33,713 bases of DNA, taken from positions 1 to 33,713 of the forward strand of contig SFFP01000001.1 of the NCBI GenBank assembly GCA_004556875.1. The letters run 5' to 3'. The translations under genes were made by a program, and so were the position numbers. Origin of the DNA: Ruminococcus flavefaciens (lineage in GTDB: Bacteria > Bacillota_A > Clostridia > Oscillospirales > Ruminococcaceae). Positions 17,673-24,890 of the stretch are shown here, piece by piece (positions within the stretch are counted from its first letter, which is position 1; each line of letters starts with the position of its first letter). The notes beneath the pieces are model-generated. The model saw only the letters and a list, made by a program, of their open reading frames with translations, was not told the origin of the DNA and did no database searches.

Positions 17673-17701
17673 TTGACAGATGTTTCGGTTTCGCTTATAA
17701 T
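17673..17701 (+). promoter_or_regulatory. Consensus sigma-A promoter of the second GNAT gene
   Basis: A perfect TTGACA (17673-17678), 17 bases, a perfect TATAAT (17696-17701). The transcript would start near 17708, only about 18 bases before the ATG at 17726. This also argues against starting the protein upstream. Confidence 0.9.
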
Positions 17702-17725
17702 ATTCACATGGAAGGTGAGATAGAC

Positions 17726-18187
17726 ATGAAAATTTATGAAGCAATGATAGCGGATTTACCATCTGTAAAAAATATAGTGCATACCGCAATAAATGACATT
17801 TATCCTCATTATTATCCTGTGGGAGCAGTTGAGTTTTTCCTCTCTCATCACTGCGATGAGAATATCATTAAGGATATAACAGCAGGAAATGTTTTTCTGC
17901 TGAGCGATGAAAACGGAACACCTGTGGGAACAGTTTCTGTAGTACATAACGAGATAACTCGGCTTTTTGTGCTTCCAGAATATCAGGGAAAAGGCTATGG
18001 CGGTATGCTTATACGCTTCGCAGAGGAGCGCATTGCCGAAAGCTTTGACAGTATAATTATCGACGCGTCATTTTCTGCAAAGCAGATATACCTGAAAAAA
18101 GGCTATGTACCTGTAAAGTATAACACTATAAAGTGCAATGGCGGTGACTATCTCTGCTATGATGTGATGATAAAGAAGCTGAGATGA
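17726..18187 (+). CDS. GNAT family N-acetyltransferase
   Basis: A 153-aa acetyltransferase with the acetyl-CoA loop LFVLPEYQGKGYGGMLIRFAEERI (Q-G-K-G-x-G) and a typical C-terminal FSAKQIYLKKGYVPVKYN. I start it at 17726, preceded by GGAAGGTGAG; further upstream codons fall inside the promoter. It ends 5 bases from the stop codon of the convergent ZIP transporter gene with no clear terminator between, so the two transcripts probably overlap. The substrate is unknown. Confidence 0.85.
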   Translation: MKIYEAMIADLPSVKNIVHTAINDIYPHYYPVGAVEFFLSHHCDENIIKDITAGNVFLLSDENGTPVGTVSVVHNEITRLFVLPEYQGKGYGGMLIRFAEERIAESFDSIIIDASFSAKQIYLKKGYVPVKYNTIKCNGGDYLCYDVMIKKLR

Positions 18188-18192
18188 AACAG

Positions 18193-18975
18193 TTAGCCAA
18201 GTGCCACATCGAGTATCATCATTGCCGCAAATCCGCCCGCAAAGGCGACTGTACCGACGTTTGAGTGATCGCCTTCGGACATTTCGGGAATAAGCTCCTC
18301 GACTACGACGTATATCATAGCGCCAGCCGCAAAGCTGAGAAGATATGGCATTGCAGGTACAACAAGACCTGCTGCAAGTATGGTGAGGATAGCTCCCACA
18401 GGCTCGGCGGCTCCCGAAAGTACGCCGAGAATAAAGGCTTTTGGCTTGCTCATGCCGTCAGCTTTCAGAGGCATTGAGATTATAGCTCCCTCGGGGAAAT
18501 TCTGTATGGCGATACCGAGAGCGAGTGCGAATGCCTCGGCTGATGATATGTTGGAATTACCATAGAGAAGCCCTGCGTAGACTACTCCTACAGCCATGCC
18601 TTCGGGGATATTGTGAAGTGTGACTGCCAGCAGGAGCATGGTGTCACGGGGAAGCTTTGACTTTATGCCCTCAGCCTTGTCGCTGTTCATGTGAAGATGT
18701 GGGATAAGCCTGTCAAGGAGCAGGAGAAAGCCGATGCCTGCGAGAAATCCCACAGCAGCAGGCAGAAATGCAAGTCTGCCCATTTTTTCTTCTGACTGCT
18801 CAATTGCAGGGATAAGCAGACTCCATACACTTGCGGCTGTCATAACTCCTGCGGCAAAGCCTGTAAGTATGCGCTGTATAGTGATACTGAAAGAGTTTTT
18901 CATTGGGAAAACGCAGGCTGCACCGAGAGATGTGCCGAGAAAAGGTACGGCAAGACCTTTTATAACTTCAAACAT
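18193..18975 (-). CDS. ZIP family divalent metal transporter
   Basis: A 260-aa membrane protein with about 8 hydrophobic segments. The ZIP metal-binding helices are clear: VTLHNIPEGMAVGV and AIQNFPEGAIISMPL, with His, Asn, Pro, Glu and Gly in the family pattern, and GAMIYVVVEELIPE near the end. It resembles the GufA/ZupT branch, which imports zinc and sometimes other divalent metals. The intervening loop contains HLHMNSD. The start is the ATG at 18975 with GAGAAAGGAGT upstream (18980-18990), not the in-frame ATG at 19011, which would sit inside the operator. A perfect palindrome in the promoter suggests metal-responsive repression. Confidence 0.9.
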   Translation of the reverse strand: MFEVIKGLAVPFLGTSLGAACVFPMKNSFSITIQRILTGFAAGVMTAASVWSLLIPAIEQSEEKMGRLAFLPAAVGFLAGIGFLLLLDRLIPHLHMNSDKAEGIKSKLPRDTMLLLAVTLHNIPEGMAVGVVYAGLLYGNSNISSAEAFALALGIAIQNFPEGAIISMPLKADGMSKPKAFILGVLSGAAEPVGAILTILAAGLVVPAMPYLLSFAAGAMIYVVVEELIPEMSEGDHSNVGTVAFAGGFAAMMILDVALG

Positions 18976-18992
18976 ATTTACTCCTTTCTCAT

Positions 18993-19010
18993 TGTTAGTA
19001 AATACTAACA
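18993..19010. promoter_or_regulatory. Operator palindrome of the ZIP transporter gene
   Basis: TGTTAGTAAATACTAACA is an 8-2-8 perfect palindrome. It lies directly downstream of the minus-strand -10 box, over the expected transcript start, so a bound protein would block transcription. The TTAGTA half-site and the gene it precedes suggest a DtxR/MntR-like or other metal repressor. The identity of the repressor is inference. Confidence 0.7.
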
Positions 19011-19016
19011 CAATAT

Positions 19017-19045
19017 ATTATACCATAGAATAAAAAAAATAGCAA
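19017..19045 (-). promoter_or_regulatory. Sigma-A promoter of the ZIP transporter gene
   Basis: On the minus strand TTGCTA (19040-19045), a 17-base spacer and a perfect TATAAT (19017-19022) stand just before the operator palindrome. Confidence 0.75.
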
Positions 19046-19054
19046 TAGCTGTAT

Positions 19055-19084
19055 GAAAAAAGCCGCCGATATATGTCGGCGGCT
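19055..19084 (-). terminator. Rho-independent terminator of the GH13 operon
   Basis: On the minus strand AGCCGCCGA and TCGGCGGCT pair around a 6-base loop and are followed by TTTTTTCAT. Confidence 0.88.
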
Positions 19085-19098
19085 GTGTTTATTCATTT

Positions 19099-20688
19099 TC
19101 AGTCAAGCTTTGTAAATCGCCTGACATCACCTGCTTTCCCGATGAACATTGACTTCGGTCTTGCCCATACTTCACCGTTTGCAAGAGACTTATAAACTAC
19201 AAGCTCTTCCATAGTTTCGGTGTGACGGGCTACAGAGATAAGCTCATACTCTCCGCCCTTGAAGTGACGGTATTTAGCACCTATCTCTATTTCTGTGTCC
19301 TTATCCTCGGGTATCTCAACGCTTTCAGGCTCGTTGTTTACGATATCGTCGGCAACGATTATCATTGATGAATAAGGTGACATACGCACATAGGCGTTTG
19401 AATTTTCTACCTGTATCGGCGAAGCTGTGAAAACATCAACAAGTCCCGAAAGATGTGTCTGGAAGTTGAGGTCAAATTCGTAATCGCCCAGGTTAAGAGC
19501 AACATATACTGTCTGGTCGCCAAGCACCTTCTTGAACAGTAACTGCTGATTTGTTATCATTATGCGCTCATAGCTTCCGTTTCTTACAGCAGGGTAAGCA
19601 CGGTAGATGCGTCCAAGCTTTACGATGTGTTTATATAGTGACTTGTTGCCGTGTTCTGCAAGGTCATTGAGGTGGAGACATGGACGAAGATTGTCGTCGG
19701 AATTGTTTTCCTTTCTTCCCTCAACGCCGTACTCACTTCCATAGTAAATAGACGGTATACCCGGCATTGTGTACATAAGGGTGTATACCAGCGGCAGGTG
19801 AGCGTTGTTGCTGAGGGTGCTTGCAAGACGGTTCACATCGTGGTTGTCAACGAAGTTGTAGAGGTCGATATTTCTGTAGATACCGCCGTTAGCGCCCGAC
19901 TGTCTGTTTATTGAATAATCTATCTCAAAGTAGTTCTTATCGTTGTGTGATGAATACAGACCCTTATAGCACTCATAGTTCGTAACGCTGTCGAGCATTT
20001 CGGGATTTGCCCAGCGGTTGTAGTCGCCGTGGATTATCTCGCCCATGAGCCAGAAATCAGGCTTTTTGCCCTTACAGAAGCTTCTTATTCTCTTGAAGAA
20101 GTCAAAGTCGATGCAGTCAGCGGCATCAAAGCGTATACCGTCGATACCGAAGGACTCTATCCAGTAGTTGATAGCGTCGATGATATGGTCACAGACTCCC
20201 ACATTGCGGAGATTGAGCTTTACAAGGTTGTAATGTCCGTTCCAGCCTTCATACCAGAATGGGTCGCCGCACGGACTCGGACCGCCGAAATTAAGGTTCT
20301 GGAACCAGTCACAGTACTGTGAAGCCTGCCCCTTTTCCTGTATGTCAACGAACTGTGGGAACTTTCTGCCGACGTGATTGAAAACGCCGTCGAGAATGAC
20401 TCTTATGCCGTTTTCGTGAAGTCTGTCACAGATAAAGCGGAAGGAATTATTATCGCCAAGACGTCTGTCTATCTTCTTGTAGTCGATAGTGTCATAGCCA
20501 TGTTCAACGGACTCGAAAACAGGTCCGAAGTAAACTGCATCAACGTTCATCTCCTTTAAATGGGGGATCCATTCCAGCACCTTGTCAAGACGGTAGGTAA
20601 CGTCCTCACTTCCGTCGTTGAACTTAGGCGCTCCACAAAAACCAAGAGGGTAGATGTGGTAGATAATAGCGTCATCATACCAGTTCAT
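19099..20688 (-). CDS. Cytoplasmic GH13 amylase-family enzyme fused to DUF1653
   Basis: A 529-aa protein without a signal peptide, so it acts inside the cell. GH13 landmarks are present: DGVFNHVG (100-107), GIRFDAADCIDFD with nucleophile Asp188, LMGEIIHGD with acid/base Glu217, and FVDNHDVNR with Asp284. Such enzymes cleave or rearrange alpha-1,4/1,6-glucans or maltodextrins. Residues about 468-528 (IGAKYRHFKGGEYELISVARH, then ELVVYKSLANGEVWARPKSMF) match DUF1653, usually a separate small protein. A GH13-DUF1653 fusion is unusual. The start has AAGGAG upstream. It is the second gene of an operon behind the HD hydrolase gene (18-base gap). Confidence 0.9.
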   Translation of the reverse strand: MNWYDDAIIYHIYPLGFCGAPKFNDGSEDVTYRLDKVLEWIPHLKEMNVDAVYFGPVFESVEHGYDTIDYKKIDRRLGDNNSFRFICDRLHENGIRVILDGVFNHVGRKFPQFVDIQEKGQASQYCDWFQNLNFGGPSPCGDPFWYEGWNGHYNLVKLNLRNVGVCDHIIDAINYWIESFGIDGIRFDAADCIDFDFFKRIRSFCKGKKPDFWLMGEIIHGDYNRWANPEMLDSVTNYECYKGLYSSHNDKNYFEIDYSINRQSGANGGIYRNIDLYNFVDNHDVNRLASTLSNNAHLPLVYTLMYTMPGIPSIYYGSEYGVEGRKENNSDDNLRPCLHLNDLAEHGNKSLYKHIVKLGRIYRAYPAVRNGSYERIMITNQQLLFKKVLGDQTVYVALNLGDYEFDLNFQTHLSGLVDVFTASPIQVENSNAYVRMSPYSSMIIVADDIVNNEPESVEIPEDKDTEIEIGAKYRHFKGGEYELISVARHTETMEELVVYKSLANGEVWARPKSMFIGKAGDVRRFTKLD

Positions 20689-20706
20689 AATAAAAACTCC
20701 TTACAT

Positions 20707-21309
20707 TTATTTATTTGAGCCTTCCAGATAGTAGCTGGCTTCCATATCGGCAACGTTCAGTGCCAGAGCGAGAGGGTACATTTCAAGTGCCCTGCCGATA
20801 CTGCCTCTTTCTTCTGTTCCTCCATATGAAAAGCCCATATGGTACCTTATAGCAAAAGCTTCCTCACGGGTAAGGCGGTTGTCGCCGTAGAAAAATCCCG
20901 AGAGTATGTACACTGATTTCTCTCCGTGTCCATAGGGGAGAGTGTCATTGATAGCGTAGAATGGGACTTTTTCCCACTGACCTGTCTCATCGTTCTTTTT
21001 GTTGCGCATTTCCACAGTGTAGAAATTGATTTTGCACACATCATGAAGCAGGGCAACGAGAGCAATAGTCTCTTCGGAGTAATCCATACCGTAAAGCTCT
21101 TTTGTACGCGGTCTGGAAAGGTAGTCCTTCAGGCAGTGATAAACGTTAAGGCTGTGCTGAACGAGACCGCCCTCGTAAGAGCCGTGAAAGCGTGTACTGC
21201 TGGGAGCAGTGAAAAAATCGCTCTTTTCAAGATATTCCAGAAGCTTGTCAGCACCCTCGCGTTTGATGTTTTCTTTGTATATAGAGATAAATTCTTCTTT
21301 TGGTGTCAT
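20707..21309 (-). CDS. HD domain phosphohydrolase
   Basis: A 200-aa cytoplasmic protein with a canonical HD metal site: His52 (GGLVQHSLNV), His89-Asp90 (ALLHDVCKI), His128 (PYGHGEKS), His157 (RYHMGF) and Asp188 (NVADMEAS). HD proteins hydrolyse phosphate esters, such as nucleotides or short RNA; close relatives include YhaM-like and dNTPase-like proteins, but no nucleic-acid-binding domain is attached here. AAGGAGTATTATAT precedes the ATG, and a good promoter lies at 21340-21368. It leads an operon with the GH13-DUF1653 gene, a link I cannot explain. Confidence 0.85.
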   Translation of the reverse strand: MTPKEEFISIYKENIKREGADKLLEYLEKSDFFTAPSSTRFHGSYEGGLVQHSLNVYHCLKDYLSRPRTKELYGMDYSEETIALVALLHDVCKINFYTVEMRNKKNDETGQWEKVPFYAINDTLPYGHGEKSVYILSGFFYGDNRLTREEAFAIRYHMGFSYGGTEERGSIGRALEMYPLALALNVADMEASYYLEGSNK

Positions 21310-21339
21310 ATATAATACTCCTTACTCTACTATAAAAAT

Positions 21340-21368
21340 ATTATACCACAAATTGCAAGTAAATTCAA
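21340..21368 (-). promoter_or_regulatory. Sigma-A promoter of the HD-GH13 operon
   Basis: On the minus strand TTGAAT (21363-21368), 17 bases and a perfect TATAAT (21340-21345) stand 30 bases upstream of the HD gene start. Confidence 0.8.
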
Positions 21369-21450
21369 TAGGAGAATATTATTTTTTTATTAATTATCAC
21401 TATAATTGGTCATACAGCTTTTTATTCGCAGAAAAAATAGCAGGATAGGC

Positions 21451-21479
21451 TTGAAATTTTCTTTGAAATGTGTCATAAT
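21451..21479 (+). promoter_or_regulatory. Probable guaA promoter
   Basis: TTGAAA (21451-21456), 17 bases, CATAAT (21474-21479). If used, the transcript starts near 21486. The leader is then about 200 bases and includes the tandem repeat and both hairpins below. Confidence 0.65.
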
Positions 21480-21480
21480 T

Positions 21481-21555
21481 AGTGAGTAGAAAATAGTGAG
21501 TAGAAAATAGTGAGTAGAAAATAGTGAGTAGAAGGTAGTGAGCAGTGAGCAGTAA
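21481..21555 (+). repeat. 14-bp tandem repeat in the guaA leader, with partner inverted copy
   Basis: AGTGAGTAGAAAAT occurs three times exactly (21481-21522), then once as AGTGAGTAGAAGGT, and decays into AGTGAGC AGTGAGC AGTAA (21537-21555). The last 15 bases, AGCAGTGAGCAGTAA (21541-21555), pair with TTACTACTCACTGCT (21586-21600) at 14 of 15 positions. The array plus inverted copy could fold as one long stem in the guaA mRNA. The 14-mer is two heptamers, similar in style to heptameric intergenic repeats known in other bacteria. Confidence 0.85.
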
Positions 21556-21605
21556 CGGACCATATCCAATAATTCTGTTTTCTGCTTACTACTCACTGCT
21601 TTTTC

Positions 21606-21669
21606 GTTTCAAAATACAGCTTTGCTTTGTATTGAAACACAAATACGGTCTCCGCTGCCGTAAAGCGGA
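21606..21669 (+). promoter_or_regulatory. Two leader hairpins upstream of guaA
   Basis: Hairpin 1 pairs GTTTCAAAATACA (21606-21618) with TTGTATTGAAAC (ends 21638), with one bulge. Hairpin 2 pairs TCCGCT (21651-21656) with AGCGGA (21664-21669) and ends five bases before the ribosome site AAGGAGG (21674-21680). Hairpin 2 could affect ribosome access. I do not see the conserved core of a purine riboswitch. Confidence 0.5.
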
Positions 21670-21686
21670 AGTTAAGGAGGAAAAAT

Positions 21687-23240
21687 ATGTCTAACCAGCT
21701 TTGTATCGTTCTTGATTTCGGCGGTCAGTACAATCAGCTTATCGCAAGAAGAGTGCGCGAGTGCGGAGTATACTGCGAGATCAAACGATTTGATACTCCT
21801 ATAAGCGAGATCAAGGCTATGGATCCGACTGCTATCATTTTTACAGGCGGACCAAACAGCGTTTATGATCCTGCATCACCACATATTTCAAAAGAAATAT
21901 TCGAGATAGGTGTTCCTATCCTCGGAATTTGCTACGGCTGTCAGCTTATGGCATATACACTCGGCGGAAAGGTCGAGAGCTGCGAAAAGAGCGAATACGG
22001 CAAGATCGAGATCAGTCAGAATTCAGACAGCCTTATATTTGAGAATGTACCCGAAAAGAGCGTCGTATGGATGAGCCATACAGATTTTGTAAGTCAGCTC
22101 CCTGATGGCTTCCGTGTTACGGCAAAGTCTCAGGACTGCCCATGTGCAGCCTTTGAAGCACCCGACAAAAAGCTCTATGCAGTACAGTTCCACCCTGAGG
22201 TAACTCACAGTGAGTTTGGCAAGCAGATCCTCCATAATTTCCTCTACAATGTCTGTGGCTGCACAGGCGACTGGGTAATGGACGACTTTATCGAGAATAC
22301 AGTCAAGAAGCTCCGCGAGCAGATCGGCGATAAAAAGGTAATTCTCGGACTTTCGGGCGGCGTTGATTCATCGGTTGCAGCAGGTCTTCTCAGCCGCGCA
22401 GTAGGCAAGCAGCTTACCTGCGTATTCGTAGATCAGGGACTCATGCGCAAGGACGAGGGCGACTTCGTTGAAGAGACATTCACTAAGCTTTTCGATATGA
22501 ACTTTGTCCGCGTAAACTGCAAGGACAAGTTCCTCTCTGCACTCAAGGGCGTAACGGATCCTGAGCAGAAGCGTAAGATAATCGGTACTGAGTTCTATAA
22601 TGTTTTCTGGGATAAGATCAAAGAGCAGGGCACAGACGGCTTCTTTGCACAGGGTACTATCTATCCTGACCGTATCGAGTCAGGCAGAGGAAATCAGGCA
22701 GGTCACGGCAGTACAGCTGTTATCAAGACACACCATAACATGGTAAAGATGCCTGATGATATCAAGTTCACAGGAACTATCGAGCCTCTCGGAGACCTCT
22801 TCAAGGACGAGGTAAGACAGGTCGGCGAAAAGCTCGGTATCCCACATGATCTTGTATGGAGACAGCCATTCCCGGGTCCGGGTCTCGGAGTTCGTATCAT
22901 TGGTGAGATCACTGAGGAAAAGATCAAGATATTACAGGAAGCAGACGCTGTATTTCGTGACGAGATCCGCAAGAGCGGTATCGAGGATCAGCTCAAGCAG
23001 TTCTTCGCAGTTCTTCCTGATGTGCGTACAGTAGGTGTTATGGGCGACCACCGTACATACGATCACCTGATCGCTATCCGTGCGGTAACTACTGACGACT
23101 TTATGACAGCTGACTGGGCACGTATCCCTTATGATGTTCTTGCTAAGGTTTCTAACCGCCTTTGCAACGAGGTCGACCACGTAAACAGAGTAGTGTATGA
23201 TATCACTTCAAAGCCTCCGGGAACTGTTGAGTGGGAATAA
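21687..23240 (+). CDS. guaA: GMP synthase (glutamine-hydrolysing)
   Basis: A 517-aa protein of full family length. It converts XMP, ATP and glutamine to GMP in purine synthesis. The N-terminal class I amidotransferase has nucleophile Cys82 (GICYGCQ, where many homologs have GICYGMQ), His169 and Glu171 (FHPEVTH). The ATP-pyrophosphatase domain has the P-loop LSGGVDSSVAAG (222-233), and the C-terminal dimerisation domain ends KPPGTVEWE. AAGGAGG is spaced well before the ATG. The 3' end of guaA is a known integration site for genomic islands, and element genes begin right after it here. Confidence 0.98.
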   Translation: MSNQLCIVLDFGGQYNQLIARRVRECGVYCEIKRFDTPISEIKAMDPTAIIFTGGPNSVYDPASPHISKEIFEIGVPILGICYGCQLMAYTLGGKVESCEKSEYGKIEISQNSDSLIFENVPEKSVVWMSHTDFVSQLPDGFRVTAKSQDCPCAAFEAPDKKLYAVQFHPEVTHSEFGKQILHNFLYNVCGCTGDWVMDDFIENTVKKLREQIGDKKVILGLSGGVDSSVAAGLLSRAVGKQLTCVFVDQGLMRKDEGDFVEETFTKLFDMNFVRVNCKDKFLSALKGVTDPEQKRKIIGTEFYNVFWDKIKEQGTDGFFAQGTIYPDRIESGRGNQAGHGSTAVIKTHHNMVKMPDDIKFTGTIEPLGDLFKDEVRQVGEKLGIPHDLVWRQPFPGPGLGVRIIGEITEEKIKILQEADAVFRDEIRKSGIEDQLKQFFAVLPDVRTVGVMGDHRTYDHLIAIRAVTTDDFMTADWARIPYDVLAKVSNRLCNEVDHVNRVVYDITSKPPGTVEWE

Positions 23241-23255
23241 TAAACAAAACCTCAG

Positions 23256-23316
23256 AAACGGCGTAGATACGCCATTTCCGAAGCCTTAAAATCTCAGTGA
23301 TAACAATTTGATAACA
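23256..23316. other. Candidate left attachment region: hairpin plus integrase arm-like repeats
   Basis: Fifteen bases after the guaA stop, GGCGTA and TACGCC (23260-23273) form a perfect short inverted repeat that GAAA/TTTC extends after a mismatch. TGATAACA occurs at 23298-23305 and again at 23309-23316, an 11-bp period. Tyrosine integrases of the Tn916 type, such as the one at 24890, bind arm sites arranged as 11-bp direct repeats near the element ends. Together this suggests the element joins the chromosome at or just after the guaA 3' end. I could not identify the core duplication, because the other end is outside the window. Confidence 0.45.
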
Positions 23317-23352
23317 GGGAGCTAAGCGGAATTATTCTGCGGTTCAGGTGGC

Positions 23353-23844
23353 TTATAAGTTACGCCACTCTTTCGCAGGTTCATGCTTTCCGCAGTCATC
23401 GGTCGTTTTCGGCCAGTTAAGCTTCCATTCTGTATATTCGGCCTTGCTGATCTTACCGTCAGCAAGGTCTTTTTTTCGTCTCTGCCACTCAGAAAGGAGG
23501 TCAGTCATCAGGATGGAGCCGAAAACAATGCCCTTTCTTCTGTTGCCGTTCTCGTCCTCGCAGTCCTCAATGCTGATTGGGTAATGCTCGTCAAGCTCAA
23601 AGAGCATCATCATAACGCCCTCCGCTCCGAGTATCTCATCATCTGCGAGAAAACGGGGGTTCACGTCCAATGCCTCGGCAAGCAATTCGACAAGTGCCTG
23701 CTTGGGTGTGCGAGTGCCTGATTCATACTGTGCGATACGGACATCGGCAGACTTTTCATCAAAGCCGACTGCCATACCGAGCTGTTTCTGCGTCATTCCT
23801 CTGAAATCACGAATGCGGTGTATCTTATCTCCGATAATGCTCAT
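23353..23844 (-). CDS. Xre family transcriptional regulator
   Basis: A 163-aa DNA-binding protein. Residues 5-65 form a helix-turn-helix (IRDFRGMTQKQLGMAVGF, then RIAQYESGTRTPKQALVELLAEAL) of the Cro/C1 type. The C-terminal 90 residues are charged and hold no peptidase or metal motif. ATAAGGAG precedes the ATG. It is the second gene of a leftward pair behind the 188-aa unknown protein, and it faces guaA tail to tail. Its position next to the divergent integrase-side promoter suits an element repressor that keeps xis and int off. That role is inferred. Confidence 0.8.
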   Translation of the reverse strand: MSIIGDKIHRIRDFRGMTQKQLGMAVGFDEKSADVRIAQYESGTRTPKQALVELLAEALDVNPRFLADDEILGAEGVMMMLFELDEHYPISIEDCEDENGNRRKGIVFGSILMTDLLSEWQRRKKDLADGKISKAEYTEWKLNWPKTTDDCGKHEPAKEWRNL

Positions 23845-23883
23845 GGTGGTTCACTCCTTATATATTTCTGTGTTAGCAAAATC

Positions 23884-24450
23884 TCATACTATCCAGGTAA
23901 AGACCTCGGCTGCACTTTCATAGTCATCCATATGATCTTGAATATTCCAAATCCACGCAGTTGCAATATAGATGAATTCTTTCTCTCGGTCAATCAAATA
24001 GAAAGAGACAGCCTTTGTGCCTGACGGTGCTTCCCCATTAAAGTCATACCATTCCAATTTATTATCAAATTCTTCGGGAAATAGCTTTGCCATGTCATTG
24101 GGATCTGGAAAACTGATTGCAAATGTTTGAGAGCCTTTTGTATAACCATATGTAAACAAACGCTCGTCAGAATCTCTGCTCTCAATTGGAACGGAGGTTT
24201 TCACATAATACGTCTTACCAATTTCAAGCGATGCTGTTCTTATCCTGATCTGTTTTTCTTCATAGTCAGTCGCTTCAATGATATTGTTTTCATCATTATT
24301 GATATACACTCCATGTGATGTGTTCCAGCTATCCACTATATCGAATGAGATATTCTTTTCGTCCTCATCTACGATCTCAATGTCAACAAGCGGTGTTCTG
24401 AGTACAGTCACGTTGCTTTCTAACACCTTATCTTCTTTCAAATGATTCAC
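23884..24450 (-). CDS. Hypothetical protein, 188 aa
   Basis: I do not recognise this family. The protein is acidic and mostly beta-strand in pattern (VTVLRTPLVDIEIVDEDEKNISFDIV; IRIRTASLEIGKTYYVKTSVPI), with aromatic-rich C-terminal strands (FIYIATAWIWNIQDHM). It has no signal peptide, no membrane segment and no obvious catalytic motif. ATCTCGGAGGTGAATC precedes the ATG. It is transcribed first in a two-gene unit with the Xre regulator (39-base gap) from a good promoter at 24474-24502. It might be a sensor for the regulator, or cargo. Confidence 0.7.
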   Translation of the reverse strand: MNHLKEDKVLESNVTVLRTPLVDIEIVDEDEKNISFDIVDSWNTSHGVYINNDENNIIEATDYEEKQIRIRTASLEIGKTYYVKTSVPIESRDSDERLFTYGYTKGSQTFAISFPDPNDMAKLFPEEFDNKLEWYDFNGEAPSGTKAVSFYLIDREKEFIYIATAWIWNIQDHMDDYESAAEVFTWIV

Positions 24451-24473
24451 CTCCGAGATAATGGCTTTACTGC

Positions 24474-24502
24474 ATTATAACATATTTGTTTAGGATAGTC
24501 AA
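24474..24502 (-). promoter_or_regulatory. Leftward promoter of the unknown protein-Xre operon
   Basis: On the minus strand TTGACT (24497-24502), 17 bases, and a perfect TATAAT (24474-24479). The spacer contains one TTTGTTTAG half-site (24485-24493), whose mirror CTAAACAAA lies at 24509-24517. Confidence 0.8.
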
Positions 24503-24596
24503 TAGATACTAAACAAAAAAATTTAGAAAAATTTCGATTCAGGGGTTGACAAAAGCAAAAATGTTTAGTATAATAAGACTAAGCAAAAATGTTTAG
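24485..24596. promoter_or_regulatory. Operator array between divergent element promoters
   Basis: The 9-bp inverted repeat TTTGTTTAG/CTAAACAAA (24485-24493, 24509-24517) covers the leftward promoter. GCAAAAATGTTTAG occurs twice in direct orientation (24555-24568 in the spacer of the rightward promoter, 24583-24596 just after its -10), 28 bp apart. All four share TGTTTAG. The layout is that of a two-way repressor switch, with the Xre protein as the likely binder. Confidence 0.65.
24546..24574 (+). promoter_or_regulatory. Rightward promoter of xis-int operon
   Basis: A perfect TTGACA (24546-24551), 17 bases, a perfect TATAAT (24569-24574). The leader after it contains a hairpin built from ATCGG/CCGAT and CGCA/TGCG (24613-24636). 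Confidence 0.88.
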
Positions 24597-24674
24597 ATAG
24601 AGAATTTTGCTGATCGGATACGCAAATGCGCCCGATACCACACAGAACAATATTTTAAGAAAGGGTTGACTACT

Positions 24675-24890
24675 ATGTCAGAAAAATTTATCCGTGCAGA
24701 GGAACTCGCAGAGATCATGGAGATCTCCGTTCCGTATGCATACAAGATCATCAAGCAGCTCAATGAGGAGCTTGACGCAAAGGGCTACATCACCATCACA
24801 GGCAGAGTGAACCGTGAGTATTTCAACGAGAGAGTGTACTCGGCAGAGCGCCCGGTGAAAGCACCTGAAAAGAAAGAGGGTGAGGACTGA
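24675..24890 (+). CDS. Excisionase-like small DNA-binding protein
   Basis: A 71-aa protein with a winged or simple helix-turn-helix: FIRAEELAEIMEISVPYAYKIIKQLNEELDAKGY. This is the MerR/Xis-type helix pair typical of element excisionases and directionality factors. Its basic wing (GRVNREYFNERVY) is followed by a charged tail. I start at the ATG at 24675, preceded by AAAGGG, instead of the TTG at 24666. The stop overlaps the integrase start (TGATG at 24888-24892), so the two are made together, as is usual for xis-int. Confidence 0.75.
   Translation: MSEKFIRAEELAEIMEISVPYAYKIIKQLNEELDAKGYITITGRVNREYFNERVYSAERPVKAPEKKEGED

Noticed and set aside
21481..21555. Short tandem array considered as a CRISPR
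   Set aside because: The 14-bp units are contiguous with no spacers, and no cas gene is near.
21486..21686. Purine riboswitch upstream of guaA
   Set aside because: The three-way junction core sequences of the purine riboswitch are not visible; only simple hairpins and repeats are.
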